A DNA stretch of 64,000 nucleotides, taken from the NCBI GenBank assembly GCA_019915015.1, contig JAHBBC010000047.1:62001-126000 (forward strand), in the 5' to 3' direction. This DNA is from Auriscalpium vulgare (Eukaryota > Basidiomycota > Agaricomycetes > Russulales > Auriscalpiaceae). This document shows positions 44,746 to 57,149 of the stretch, piece by piece (the stretch's first letter is position 1; every line of letters begins with the position of its first letter). The position numbers and the translations under genes are program-made. A model generated the notes under the pieces. That model was not told the origin of the DNA and did not search any database. It was given only the letters and a program-made list of their open reading frames with translations.

Positions 44746-45113
44746 ATCGAAACAGCAGGAAGAAGGAATATCCCCACGTACCAAAGAACACTCAACCGCT
44801 CTCCCGTTGCGAGTCGAACTCGCTTGGTCTTGAGTCGAACATGGCCAAGCTGAAGACTGCCATCAAACAGATCTCGCATAGCTTGAAGGAGAAAATGAAA
44901 CAGTGGGAACCCAAGAGAAAATTACGGCCACTGTGAGACTGCGACAGTATGGAAACCGAAATGTGCGGTGCGAGGCATACGGACGGTCCGACCAAGGCAC
45001 GGGCGATAGTAACCACCGCACACACATGCTTGATGACAAGATGGAATGACGCCACGCTACCTGGATATAATTCTAAGGCAACAGCGGGTCAGGCGAACTC
45101 AACCCTCCCAGCC

Positions 45114-46348
45114 ATGAACCTCCCCACGTTGCGCGACCTCTTGAACTTCGCTGAATTGAATGCATGTCGTGCGTATCCACATTAGCCCCAGGTTACTGCA
45201 CCTCCAATCTAACAGCATACAACAGCAGAGCATGTCAGCAGCGTTATTGATGACTTTACTGAGCACCGCGACAAAACTTACATGTTGGCCTCCGCGGCAA
45301 AGGTATGTTGGTGTATGGACACAATCGACCCCATATAGTATTGACTTTTGTTAGGCACCACAGAGCGGCCTCGTGCTTGTCTTGGAGAGGAATGAGGACG
45401 GGACTGCCACGGTCATGACGCCTGATGGCGCCGAGATGATTGAGGCCACACTTGAAGTGCAAGGTGTCTTGGTCAGCTATGATCTGCCGCCGGTCACAAA
45501 CAGGAAGCAGTGAGTCAGATCCCATGTATACATTGACAGATGACTTACCACGTTGCAAAGGATTGGCCCGAAACCGGCATGGGCAAAGCAGAGCGTCAAG
45601 ATCATGGGGTTCGGCGCACCGGAATTTCAACAGGCTGTGAGAGGCTTCAAGGATGTACACCACCGACTTAGTTCATTGTACAAGCTCAACGCACTTGAAC
45701 CACATGGGCTCGACGCACCAGACTCTGCCTTGGAGCTGGATTTTTCTAGCAGATACGTCACACCGCGAAACCAGGTCAAGGGTGAGATCGCCATACCTTT
45801 CGGAAGTGTCATCGACCCCAATGGGATCTTGACGTCTACCATGGCTGGCGTCGGTTCACACCTGGAGGACAATCAAGTATTATATTATGATTGCCTGAAA
45901 GATCCAATGTGAGTCTTATTCGTACCACCTGTGTGATTGTACTTTGCTAACTTATATCCAAGGACTGGGCAGCCACATTTTGTCCCGATCGATCCGTCGA
46001 TACTGCGCATTGGTCAAGTTGTGCAGCTGCAAGTCGCTTTCGCATCTGTACCGCTCTGGGGAAGAAAGGGAAGCTTCCGCATGGTTGCCAAGCTGCGGTC
46101 TATCGCAATCCTGGACCGGGAGTTGCAAGATGTAAGCATGGTGTTCAACGTTCATGGTTAAGATGAGACTGAGCGCACCATAGGCATTCGAGCGTGATCT
46201 GGCCGACAAACAAGGTCAGGTAGAGAAAACATGCTCCATTAGTAAACGCGTCAAACGTAAAATTGGTTACTCTGAGACCGGGGAGACCAAGAGAGCGAAA
46301 GCATCCCCACCAGAGGAAGGTAGAATGGAGGATGATCTGCAAAAGTAG
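45114..46348 (+). CDS. 322-aa uncharacterised protein
   Basis: Six exons: 45114-45168, 45226-45302, 45355-45509, 45561-45908, 45963-46131, 46184-46348. Total 969 nt; phases fit; the acceptor of exon 2 could shift by three bases. The start is MNLPTLRDLLNF. Notable pieces are VIDDFTEHRDKTYMLASAAK, ELDFSSRYVTPRNQVKGEI, IDPSILRIGQVVQLQVAFA and a Lys/Arg/Glu-rich C-terminus (SKRVKRKIGYSETGETKRAK) that may be a nuclear signal. No catalytic motif was found. It belongs to a pattern I know from many mushroom genomes without function. Its stop lies 19 bp from the stop of the convergent gene. Confidence 0.7.
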
Positions 46349-46367
46349 TATACATGGTAGTCGCAAC

Positions 46368-49159
46368 CTAATATATGTCCAGAGAGCTCTTGTTACACAA
46401 CCGGCTGATTTTACAAAGGGTATGTTCTGCTGTGATAACATCCCATCCCATGTGCAACTGCTCTGCAGGCGTGAGCACAGAAGAAACAACATTGAAGAAT
46501 GTGCGGAAAGCCCAGATAACATGTTGCACAGGCGGGGGTTCGTCATCGAAGTCCTTGATGCCTGGATCAATCAACTCCAGGCGCTGAAGACCACGCATTG
46601 CACCTCTACGAAGACTGTGAATGATGCGCCCCACCTCTTCCACTGTAGGCATGTCGACCACGCCTGCATGGACGTAGTCTGCGGTGATGAGATACCCAAG
46701 CAGTTCACCACATTGTGGATAGACTCGTGTTCTGCGTTCCATCCGTATGATCCTCTCATAGAACTCAGTGAAGGGAATGGGGGGCGACTGTGAATCGGCA
46801 TTGACAAAATTGAACGGAGTCGCAGACTGGGTTGCGGTCCATAGCTTCGAGGCATTGGTAATGGAGCGAGGCATGGGAGGGCCATAGATATCCATAACGA
46901 TGAAGTATCCATTGGAGCGGCAAGGACTGGCGCTCGGTGCCGTCATAGATCTGTGGTCATCCAAGAGTGTTTTGCTGTGGTTGAAAAATATTGGATGGTC
47001 GAACATGTAGTCGCTTCCAAAGAGAAGGGTCCGAAAGACCAGGGCACTGTAGAACCCCGCACGTGTCCGAGTATGTTCAGGTGCGTACGGGCCAAAAATA
47101 CTTCGCGCACGTTTGACAGCAGGTGCCTTCTCCCGGAACGGGAGATACCTGTCGAGATTCGTGGCAACAAAGGCCAGAACCTCCCGATCACGTTGAGAAT
47201 ACCCAGATGGCACCGTGCAGATTGCAGCACCACGGTGAGTAGGAGCATCGATTAGATACTCCAACATCCTCAGAACCTCCACCGCACGCCCGATGAATGG
47301 GTAAATGTCGATTGTGTCAGGGATGGCGTCGATATCAACAGGCTGTGGAGTCGGCGGAGGCGTCGTGTCAGGGAGGAACAGTGGAGAAAGTCTTGCAGGG
47401 TTCCGTTGATGCAGGCCTGTCGTAAATGAGGTCCCTGCCACACCAATGCTTGCGCTTGATGCTGGTGAGGAGGAACCAGACCCGGATGCCCTCGCGGCAT
47501 CTACAAGGGCATCATCGACCCCATTGCTTGACATGTCGTTGTCCGCCAGTTCTGAAGGCCCGGAGGACAACTCCAGTGGTAGCACTGCGGGCGTGACACT
47601 CTGCAGAAACGCTTGCTGCGCCGGGGACAGGTCACTGACTTTGCCGGAAAACGCGGAACGTGTGAGGTCGGCAATGAAACAAATGGTCTGGGCAAGTGGA
47701 GAGTTGGGTGCGAGGGCTGTGTTGTGGATGATGGATGTGATAAACGGCACGAGCGCCAGTGGAGAAAGAGACTTGGGCATGCTCCGAACCCCCAAAACCT
47801 TCCCAGCAATGCAATTGTAGAGGTTGTAGGCACCCGACGTGAACAACACATTGGAACCGAAGACCTGTGATAAGGCCGAGACGAGCCAAGCCTGCATGCG
47901 GGCACCCTCTCCAGAGGGGAATCCCAGCCACTGCGCAAGGGTGTTAACCATCAAGTTGAAGACGCGTCTCTGATGGATGAACGGATTGTCGAGGAGTGGA
48001 TCAGTCTGCCTGCGTGCCAAGACAATAGTATACGGGGCGGTCGACAAGGATGGATGAAAGTCGTGGGGAGTGACGGTTGTGTGAGACCGCGTCGTGATGA
48101 TGGCAGAAAGCTTCTCCGCCAGAAGTGACATGCGGTCGGTAGATCGAGTACCAATGGATAGGGTATATTGAAGCGCAAAGGACTCGAGCCACATGAACAT
48201 TGACGCATGTTGTTGCATGAGCAATGCCCTCGTATGGCGAACATCCAGCGCGTTAGCAGATTGGGTAGTGGATAGGGACTGCCAACCCTTCCAAGCCGCT
48301 GCGACAACCGATATTGTGTCTGGCGATGTCCAGCCTGTTGAGCCCATCTCACGCTGCACTTTTGTCAGCTGTTTGGCAGCCTGATGGGCGGACGATTTGG
48401 CCGTCGATGCCCGCATGGAGCGGAATGCAGCTGCTACAGATGTAGCCTCGCGTGCCAGGGCAGGAAGAGACAATGCATGTGATCCTGCAGGAAACAAGGT
48501 CAGAAGAAATTCGTTACAGCCATAGAAGGAGCGACGTACCTAGGTCACGCACGGGACCAACAGGCTGCTGCAAGATCTCATCACGGGTGACATTTGTAGG
48601 AATGGCCCATGACTGGATGACGCCCGATATGATGGGCGCTGTTAACTTCTGACTGGTCCCAATAGTGGAGACGCCAAAATGAGAGCACAACTGCATCAAG
48701 CACTTGGCATGATTAGCGGCAGGATCTGGGCGCTTGAATTAGCACAGAACTTGCATAGTAGGAGGAAAAAGAAAACGAACCGTCTTCATCATCAGAGGTG
48801 TCGCTTTGAATAACGAGTGCACGCCTCTTGGGATGTCGACCTGGTTCTTGCCATTCCTCATCATCACCGTCCGGGCCGCGCATACGTTTGCGGCTAACTG
48901 GTAGTGCCCCAAGTGTAGACGCTTCAGTCCTCGCCAACGCGTTCGACATCTGTTGCTTGTCGCCACGCCCAATAACACCGGCAATCGCGTTGCGACGCCG
49001 AGCACCTACAAGATTCTCAGCTGCTGAAGTCAAGATGGAGAAGCTGAACTACGAACGAGTGGCCATGCCTGTCCGACCATCCGTAGCAACGGCATCTGTC
49101 TTGTCGGCGGCAGGTGCAACCTTGTCAGCCACCGTCCTTGACTTCACTGAATTGGACAT
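46368..49159 (-). CDS. 875-aa uncharacterised protein, possibly C-terminal part of a longer one
   Basis: Exons 49078-49159, 48781-49023, 48540-48725 and 46368-48484 fit in phase and give 875 aa from ATG 49159 (MSNSVKSRT). The first 100 residues are basic, then acidic (SDTSDDEDG). The rest is a large mostly helical region (KLTAPIISGVIQSWAIP, REATSVAAAFRSMRAS, FNLMVNTLAQWLGFPSG, YPFIGRAVEVLRMLEYL, YFIVMDIYGPPMP) without recognised motifs. If the intron at 49147-49193 is spliced, its frame is continuous with the dioxygenase-like gene upstream, so both could be one product of about 1400 aa. The last exon of 2.1 kb is unusually long for this window. Confidence 0.6.
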
Positions 49160-49193
49160 GAGTAAGACATAGTCATCAACAGGAGGCACGTAC

Positions 49194-51203
49194 TGGAAGT
49201 ATACATAAAAGCAGGCGGCCGGCCACCGATGACAGCAGGTGGTGGGTCCGGGTCAGACGCAATCTCCAAGTGCTTGATATTGGCCATGTCGGCATGACAG
49301 CTTGGGAGGAAAGACCCGGACTTGTTGTTGTAGACTTTCCACGATGCAGAAGCCGCACGACGAGCAGCAGCACAGGGATGCGTGAAATCTAGAGAAACAT
49401 ACATCAGACAGGCGGGAAACAAGCACAGAGGGAAACGAACTATTTAGCACAGGCGCCAGTTTCCACGGCTTCGCCACAATGACTTGGTCGCCAACTTTGA
49501 TGCTGCACGCGGAAAAGAAAATGTCGGGGTCAACATACGCCTGAATGTCCGCTTAAGTGACTTGTGCGCGAAAGGTGCTTTGTAAAACCACGTACGTCGA
49601 CACCCGGTGGCAGTTGGGCAAGCACGAAGACCATCAGGAGGTACATTGAGCGGCACAAGAAGGTGTGCAAGGCGATGATCGACATGATAGTTATGGCGTC
49701 GGCCGCGAATGTTGCGTGGCGTGACCAACCCTGGCGGCTGCGATCCTCAGGGCTGAAAGAATAAACCATTCACGCTGGGTATCAAGGAGCATGGAACAAG
49801 GATACGCACTTATTTTTGACCGCCATATCCAACGTCAGCATACCATGTGCTTTTCCAGACTGGTCCTCACCCGCAGACCTGAGCGTCGCCAAAGCAGTGA
49901 TACCTTGGTTCTCAAAGATAACACTAGGGGGATAGCATACGACGACGACCCGGTACGCCGAGTTCTCAACCGCTTGACCTGCCGGAGCGCGAGGTGGTGT
50001 TCCTCCATGTCGTCGAAGCCCGTTGAAATACATCACTTGGAGGCCATCCATTCGAGAAAATGCCCCGATCTCAATGAGATGAAATGTTCCGGATTCAAAC
50101 GTCTCGGGAATCACGGGGCACGAAACCATACCGGTCAAGCCCGAACGATCGTCGTACTGGTCGAAATGGTCGCCCCCAACAGGGCCCAATACACCCTGGA
50201 GGTCTTCCTCCTCTGTGCAGGTGTCAGTCATTGCGACTCGAGATGGCGGAAAGAAATCTCACCTGATTCCGCCGGCAGCGGTGGGGCTATATTCAATTGA
50301 TTATTTCCAAAATACATATTGCCGTCGACACCAAGTGCCGGAGCATTGACCAGGTCCGCTTGAGTCTGCATCGCTTCGCGATGGTTTTCCGGAAGGAAGT
50401 CGTACCCTGCGGTAGCCACAGCGTTGGCTGACTGCAACAGAGTGCTAAGCACGAGATTCCAGATAACGTAGGGGCAGGCGCACCTTCTGCATTGCCTCAC
50501 GCATTTTCTGGCCCTCAGTTAAGCCGACCTTTGGAGAACCTTTGTTGCCGACGGATGGCGCAACAAGCTGCGTCGGCTGCTCGTAGCCGAGGCACAAGCT
50601 GTAGGTGCGTGTCCCCTCCCGTACAGGGATCGCGTTGCCAGACCTCTCAAACGCAGTGCCTGTAGCAGATAGATTGCGATCCTCCGCAGGCCCAAGGATC
50701 CGGTCACGAGCCGCCAGCAAGTCATCGCACAGTTTGTCGCCGCCAGGCAGTGCGCGCAACCATTCGCTGAAGCTGAGTGAGCGACAAAGCGTGAAGGCAA
50801 AAACGCAGCGTGACGGACCCATCAACGAGCAGCGCCTGGATCATGTCTTCACAACCACACGCGCAGCTACCGATAGCCCGAGCAAAAATCGCATCCCCAG
50901 CCTCCATCTTTAACAATCCTGTGAAAGTGCAATGAGCAATGGGCCACAGGATGCAGAATGCGGCGCACCTGCACCACCATCAGACGCCTGGCTGTCGATC
51001 TTGGAGGGGATCTTCAAGCCACTCAGGACATCCCACCGCTTCTTCATCGCAGCAAACTTTGTATCTTCCATGTAGACGAAAGTCCGCCCCACACCATGAG
51101 TCTCTGCAGCAAGCCTGGGATCTTCACGCAGTGGATGCACACCAGTGACACGATGAAGTGATGGGAGTCGATCGTCGCGTGCGGCAATGTGGTGGGTCTT
51201 CAT
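49194..51203 (-). CDS. Candidate 2-oxoglutarate/Fe(II) dioxygenase-like protein
   Basis: Minus-strand exons from ATG 51203 (exon 50969-51203) down to a GTACGT donor at 49193; unspliced, a stop comes at 49144-49146. The core region holds GGDHFDQYDDRSGLTGM (His codon 50166-50168, Asp 50160-50162). About 53 residues later comes RRHGGTPP (His 50007-50009), and 19 residues after that YRVVVVCYPP (Arg 49950-49952). An H-x-D...H...R order is the metal and cosubstrate signature of double-stranded beta-helix dioxygenases; the spacing and HGGT resemble TET/JBP enzymes, which oxidise 5-methylcytosine. Upstream, FSEWLRALPGGDKL belongs to a frame that does not join cleanly to exon 2 near 50770-50830, so a small intron or a frameshift is possible. 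The enzymatic call is inference. Confidence 0.5.
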
Positions 51204-52920
51204 CGGCAAAGCAGCATGGAGAGAAGGCTTTGGGGAGTATGGGCGGGCGGCATGTCCTCAGCACCGACGTTCATGGTGACAGTCGAGTGCAAAAGACAGT
51301 GGGGCAGCGAGCGCCCTTGACCACGAGAGAAACCCAAATATGTCGGCGATGATGTCATTCTGACTCAGCACACAATGCACTCAGGCCAACACACGTCAAT
51401 GAAGTAGTTTCACCCCGCAGAGTACGACTGCTTCAGCATCAGGATCACGTCCTTGACCACAGCACATGACAATTTAAAACCCCCCCGCACAAGTACAGCA
51501 CCCGGTCAAGAACCTAAAGACTGGCCTGCACGGTACACCAGGGTGCGGCGGCCATGGAGTGTCCCTGATGCGGGAAATGTGGAGCCGTGCGCAGAGGCCA
51601 TTGTTACTCCGACAGTTTACCGGCGTTCATATAGCAAATCAGTCCCAAGTACTGACCATAAAGGCAGGGCGCGACGTACGGTAGAAGCCAGCTGGTGTCC
51701 GCGCAGGGCTGCCTGGCGTACATACGCCAGGACTGGTCCAGCGACGTGGCAGCCCAGTCGCAGCACCTCTTCCGGGATGACATGACAGCGCCACCCGGCG
51801 CTGCGACGGGTGTTGACGTGGCCGCGCCTCGTTGCCCACCTTGCCCGTCTTCCTCAGGCATCAGTGCTCGTCTTGCTGTACATTGACCATGGCCGACCCT
51901 TGATGCCGAACCAGCGCACTTGCCGGACTGCTGTCTTGCTCTTGCGCAAGCATGCACGCCGAGGACGGTGAGCTGAACTTGAAGTTGCTTGCGAGCGACC
52001 TCTCAACCTTGAGAGTGTGATCCATGCCCTGAAATTGCAGGGCCGTGCCGCCAAATCCTCGCCCAGGGTGCAGCTCGCTCTGCACACGTCACGTCCGTGG
52101 TCGACGTTCGGTGCAGGGAGGAGGTCGGAAGCTCGCCTTGCGGTGCGTGTGTACACGAGTGTGAGTATGGAAAGGGCAGGGAAGGTGGGTGGTGACTGCG
52201 GTCCACGCAATGAGTGTCCGGATTGTCGGGCGTTGAAGCGCAGGGGCTGCTAGGCAGAGCATGGCGCAATATTGAGGAAGAAGGCGCAGAGGCGCGTGGC
52301 AACATCTCCGGCTTCAAGATGAAGGTGGTGCTGCTTGCAGGCTTGCAGAAGTCCGGGGTGCGTGTGAACGCTAGGCCCCTGGTTGGCAGGCGGAGGTGGA
52401 GGTTGTGCTTGAGGTCGCCCCGTGCGGGCACTGGAGTTGGTCAGGGTGACGACACCCATCGCAGGGCCGGAGGCGGCGACTATTGCAGTGGCGGAGATGG
52501 TGGAGGGAAGGTTAAGTGAGTAGATGCCTGCAGTGAGGACGAGAACAGTGCTGAGGCGGGTGGCACCTCGAGCGGTTGATGGGCGTGCTGTCAACGTCAC
52601 TGGCCTGCGGGGCAGCGCCGGCAGTGGAGGGGGAGTCCGGGATTGCGGCGAGAGCGACACCGCGATCAAGCCCGCACATCAGCGGTGGATGGGCAGGAGG
52701 AATGCGCTGTGGGGTGGCGGTGCAAACAAGTCATCCAGAGCCATGCGGCCTAAGACGTCCGAGCGCGTGTGCCGACGCGACGCTGGTGCACAAGGTGCAC
52801 CTGCCACGCGGGCGGTTCCTGTGAGCCTTGTGAGCGGACGATGCACGCATGGCGAACAGGAGCTTACCCAACATAGCTCGCGCAATGTCGCGCGCCTGGT
52901 TGCCCATGCGACCACCGGCC
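51204..52920. other. GC-rich stretch without a supported gene
   Basis: Open frames exist on both strands but none gives recognisable protein or a fitting exon chain. Degraded exons cannot be excluded. Confidence 0.35.
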
Positions 52921-54440
52921 TCAAAAGGAGTCGGCCCGAGGTATGACGCACTTTTCGGATGCACACAGCAGTGCATGTTGAAGTGACGTCATTCCGCTCC
53001 ACGCAGTCTGCAGGAATGCAAGTCCCCATCCGTCTTCATGTCTTCGCAAAGTGACTTGGGCTGGAGGGCATGGGTACCTGCGCGATAGCCGGTGAGATTC
53101 TGAAAGGATACTGCTCAGAGGTACAACTCACTTTTCCAAAGCAATGGGTGGTGCGTGTTGAAGCGACGTCACTTGACAACGCGCGCCTACAATTTGACCA
53201 CATTGAGGGCATCGTCCGTGTCGCGCATGCGCCGCCAAGCCCTTGTGCACGGCACAGTTGGGCCTGCGCGAGGCAAGCGTGGCTGTTGCGTCCGTGCTCG
53301 TCGTATAGATGCAGTGAGGAGGTCGCGCTTCGGGTTGGAAGGGTCCGGACCACGCGGTGCATGTGCGGCAACGACGGGCTGGGAGACAAAGAATAGGTAA
53401 GCCAAAGAAACAGTGGGAAAAACAGACAACGTACCAGCCAAGCACGTCCAAGCGAGTCCGCACACTTGCGCCGCGGCGGATGTTGCAACAAACACAGCGG
53501 CACCGAAGATAGCAGCTGTCCAAGTCGCAGCACAAAGGCCACGCTGCGAGGCGTCCAGCGGTGTTGTGTCGACTTGAAATATTGCCATGCCGACGCACGG
53601 GGTGTGATCAAAGCGCGCAGGGTCGCAACGCTTGATTAGCGGATGTGAGCGTTAAGCACCGGTTGCTGCACGACCTCCGAATTTGAACGCGTCCCGGCGA
53701 CCTAGATTGGATTGAAAGATCCCAGCGCACCAGCGCAAGGCATGGGAGATGCCGTGGTGAGTGACTGCTGCGAGTAACCCCGCCAGCAAGCCCGCGCGGT
53801 GGTGTTTGAGATGCAGGAAGGCGACATCGGCCGTGGAGGGACGGGAGGTAGGCTCTGATGGGCGGTGCTGATCATGTGTCGCCGAAGCGAGCTCCGCTGC
53901 CAAGATAGGAACTGAGCCATTTGTTCGCCCTTGCAGGTCCTGCAGCGAGAGGGATCACGTATGTCAGGCAATGTTGATGAGAGTATGATACAAATAGATA
54001 GCTTACTTGCGCCGTTCACGAATGCAGAGAACCACAGAGCGAGCTGGACGAAATGTTGGGTAAGCCCGAGCCCGGAACATGAAGACAAGCTACTTACAAA
54101 GCCACACGTTGCAGGACCGAACATTATGTTGAAGCGGCACGTCTTGAAGAAAGGAGGCTTGTCACAGTGGATGGGAGATCGGCACGGGGAGCAGGTGCCG
54201 CGACGGATCTTGGTGCGCAGGAACAAGACACGGGCACCCTTTCGCTAACACACAGACAACAAGTCGAGTGTGGTCGCAGCCAGGGCGCGAACGCGCTCGT
54301 GTGACTTGAATGATGACTTGTTGATGAGGGAAAGGGGCAGTGTGTCGGGAGGTAGGTAGGTCCTCGAGCGCTCGGTCTTGCAGGTGCTCGGTGTCGTATG
54401 CGGAAAGGAATCAGACGCACCTTCATTGAATGCAATGGGG
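52820..54440. repeat. Segment of a partial direct duplication, copy 1
   Basis: Three blocks, near 52820-52900, 52930-53100 and 54230-54440, match blocks near 57150-57250, 57590-57740 and 58150-58360 in the same order and strand. Shared words are ACTTTTCGGATGCACACAGC and TCCTCGAGCGCTCGGTCTTG. A minus-strand exon near 54430-54530 codes FDDHCHWASELVWKCKWV, faintly like DUF6533 membrane proteins. 53589-54229 otherwise shows no supported gene. Confidence 0.6.
52921..53588 (-). CDS. Small Cys/His-rich membrane-anchored protein candidate (185 aa)
   Basis: Three exons, 53435-53588, 53132-53378 and 52921-53077, with canonical introns and fitting phases (558 nt). The start is MAIFQVDTTPLDASQRGL. Residues about 17-50 are hydrophobic and may span a membrane. 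Exon 2 is rich in possible zinc ligands: RRCRTCTAW, PPHCIY, RRPNCAVHKG, then CPQCGQ and C. This resembles a treble-clef or zinc-ribbon arrangement, but no named family is assigned. Exon 3 (MTSLQHALLCASEK) recurs in a similar form near 57600-57750, so the locus is partly duplicated. Function is unknown. Confidence 0.5.
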
Positions 54441-55149
54441 CGCACCCACTTGCATTTCCAGACCAGCTCCGACGCCCAATGACAATGATCATCGAAGATA
54501 TAGCATGAAGACGAGGATCTGAGGGAGCTGGATAAAGGCATGCGTGAGACCAAATCATTGATGATAAACACACAGACACGTACTGAATGACAGCAGAACG
54601 AAACCTTGACAAGACAACAGAGATCAAGGAGAGTTGCAGGGAAGGAAGCACAGTTGTGGAAGGGGAAGGTAGAGAAAGCGCGAGGTGCTTATCAATCAAG
54701 GATCAGTGCGTGCTCATATGGGATCGTGGGAACATATCTCACCCACAGTCATGGGCTGCAGCGACCGTTGGCCTCTCGTGTCCCCCTCTCTCGCCCTCTT
54801 CGTCGTGGCACTACGCCATGATCGTCGTTGTCGTACTGTGCGCGTTCAGCGTCAGGTATGTGCGAGGTCTGTTGATATGAGACAATGTGCTTACCTTTGC
54901 GATGCAGGCCGAGCCGTCATCGTGCACCTCGTGCGCTGCGCGCGGCATGTTCGCTGTCTGCCGGTGCCTGCTGTGCGCGTCGGTTGTCAAAGGTATGTGC
55001 GACATCCTTGATCTGAACCCGTGTGCTTACCTCGAGCTTGCGTTTTCCAGACCTTCCTGTGATCGCCTATGCATGTACGTGCTGCCTTGTGTGTCACTGT
55101 GTTGCGCTGACGTGCCGCTTCGTGCGCGCGTGCGTCCAGACCGTCACCC

Positions 55150-56570
55150 TCCGCTCGCCAGGTCCGCTGCTCTTTTTAAAAGCACGTCTGCGGCGCCCGC
55201 CGACGCTTCAAGATGCTGCGCACGGCCCCTCTGCACATCATCGCGCTGCCCGCAGCCCCAGGGCAGCGGCCTGTCCGCCGTCCTGACGCCGTCATCTTGC
55301 GGCCACGATCTTCGCGCCCGCGCGCCGCCGGCCGCGCTGGAGCCGCCGAGTCAATGCAGAGGAGTTGCGGGGGTGCTAGTAGGGGTGTGCGGTGCCCGCT
55401 GATGCCCTCCACCCCTAGACGCCACCTCTGCTGTTCTATTGGGGCTGGACGCCGTCTGGAAAGGGCCAATCCGGTGGAGCGTGCTTCGGAAACGCGCGCG
55501 CACGTCCAAAGCGCGTCTGCGGCGCCCGCCGACGCTTCAAGACGCTGCGCACGGCCCCTCTGCACATCCTCGCGCCGCCCGCAGCCCCAGGGCAGCGCCC
55601 TGTCCGCCGTCCTGACACCGTCATCGTGCGGCCATGTTCTGCGCGCTCGCGCGCCGCTGGCCGCGCTGGACCCCCCGAGTCGACGTGGAGGTGTTGCGGG
55701 GGTTCCAGGAGACGAGCACGGTGCATACATCCGCGTGGGCAAGCCGTCAGCTGTGAAGATCTGGCAGCATGTCGGTTATTCAGCGGGCGCGCACGGATAT
55801 GGCTGCAACTCACCAACGACGTGCCCCACGCCGACGCGGACGGGTGCCCGCAGACGCCCTGCGCCGCTGGACGCCGCCTCCACCGCCAAACAGAGCGCTG
55901 GACGCCGTCTCAAAATCCCTGTTTGGCGGGGAGGCGTTTTCGCAAACGCATCCGGGGCGCCCGCCGACGCTTCAAGATGCTGCACGCGGCCCCTCTGCAC
56001 ACCCTCGCGCCACCCGCAGCCCCAGGGCAGCGCCCAGTCCGTAGTTCTGGCAGCCTCATCGAGCGGGAACGATCTTCGCACTCGCGCGCCGGCGGCCGCG
56101 CTGGATCCCTCAAGTCGACGCGGAGGTGTTGCGGGGGTGCTAGGAGGGGAGTGCGGTGCATACATTAGCGTGCACAAGTCGTCGGGCGCGGAAATCTGGC
56201 CATACATCGAATTTTCAGCGGGCGCGCAGGAAAACATGCATAACTCACCTACAACGTGCCCCACGCCGACGCCAACGGGTGCCCGCGGATGCCCTCCACC
56301 CCTGGACGCCGCCTCCGCCGCTAAACGAGGCGCTGGACGCCGTCTCAAAATCCCTGGTTTGGCGGGAAGGCGTTTTCGAGAACGCGTCCGGGGCGCGCGC
56401 CGACGCTTCAAGACGCTGCGCACGGCTCCTCTGCACCCTGGCGTGTCGTCCACAGCCCCAGGGCAGCGCCCTGTCCGCCGTTCTGACGTTGTCATCGTGC
56501 GGCCACGATCTTCGTGCTCGCCCGCCGGCGGCTGCGCTGGGGCCTCGAAATCGACGCGGAGGTGATGCTG
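55150..56570. repeat. GC-rich long tandem repeats (about 330-436 bp)
   Basis: The block CGACGCTTCAAGA.GCTGC is found at about 55201, 55530, 55965 and 56401. Spacing is 329, 435 and 436 bp, with shared CAGCCCCAGGGCAGCG downstream. The last two intervals share a second block (ACGTGCCCCACGCCGACGC, GGACGCCGTCTCAAAATCCC). Long frames are open on both strands, as expected from the GC content; I do not call a gene. 54441-55149 and 56571-57149 show nothing firm. Confidence 0.75.
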
Positions 56571-57149
56571 CAGGATGCAAGACTGTCGCGTCCGTTCGTG
56601 CGGAGAGCGGGCGCAGTCGGTGGATGGGGCGAGACAGTGTAGCGCGCAATTGTCGCGGCTGGCGGAGCGGACGGACAAGTTGGTAGAGTTGACGTGTGGT
56701 AGGTAGACATGGAATCCACGGCTGGGCGGGCGAGTGTGTATGTGAGTCGAGTCGGGTCGTGCGACGGGCGATAAGCGCGGACGCGTCGCGAGCGGGCTGG
56801 TCTTGAGGGCCTTCGTGCATGCACCGGATGTGGCGGCAGAGGGAGGTCCATGGTGCGCAGGGCATGCTCGGTCATCCCGTGCGTCAGCGTCGTCCATGTC
56901 CGCGAACGAGAGCCGAAGGAAACCGCAGATGGACGGACAAGGCTCGCGCTACACACCTGGGTCGCTGGTGGGTGATGAGCGTGCGGCGCGAGGGCCCCTG
57001 ACGGTAGGCATATGCAGTTCTTGGCCTTGGGTTGGGTGCGATGGAGGGGTGGGTAACAGGGGTTGTGACGGTGGGTGGGGCGATGGTCGCGGTGTCGTCG
57101 AGTATTGAGAGCACTCAGGCCACGTGGCCAGTTCCTGAGAGTGGACACA

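Noticed and set aside
49444..50500. Fe(II) dioxygenase identity as a firm annotation
   Set aside because: Motif order fits, but without a profile or structure search it stays a candidate; kept as a finding instead.
54430..54600. DUF6533-type membrane protein gene
   Set aside because: One exon has a faint match, but the next exons do not join in phase and no row of membrane segments follows.
55213..56565. 450-aa plus-strand frame in GC-rich repeats
   Set aside because: Overlapping long frames exist on both strands and follow the tandem repeats; very high GC makes stops rare.
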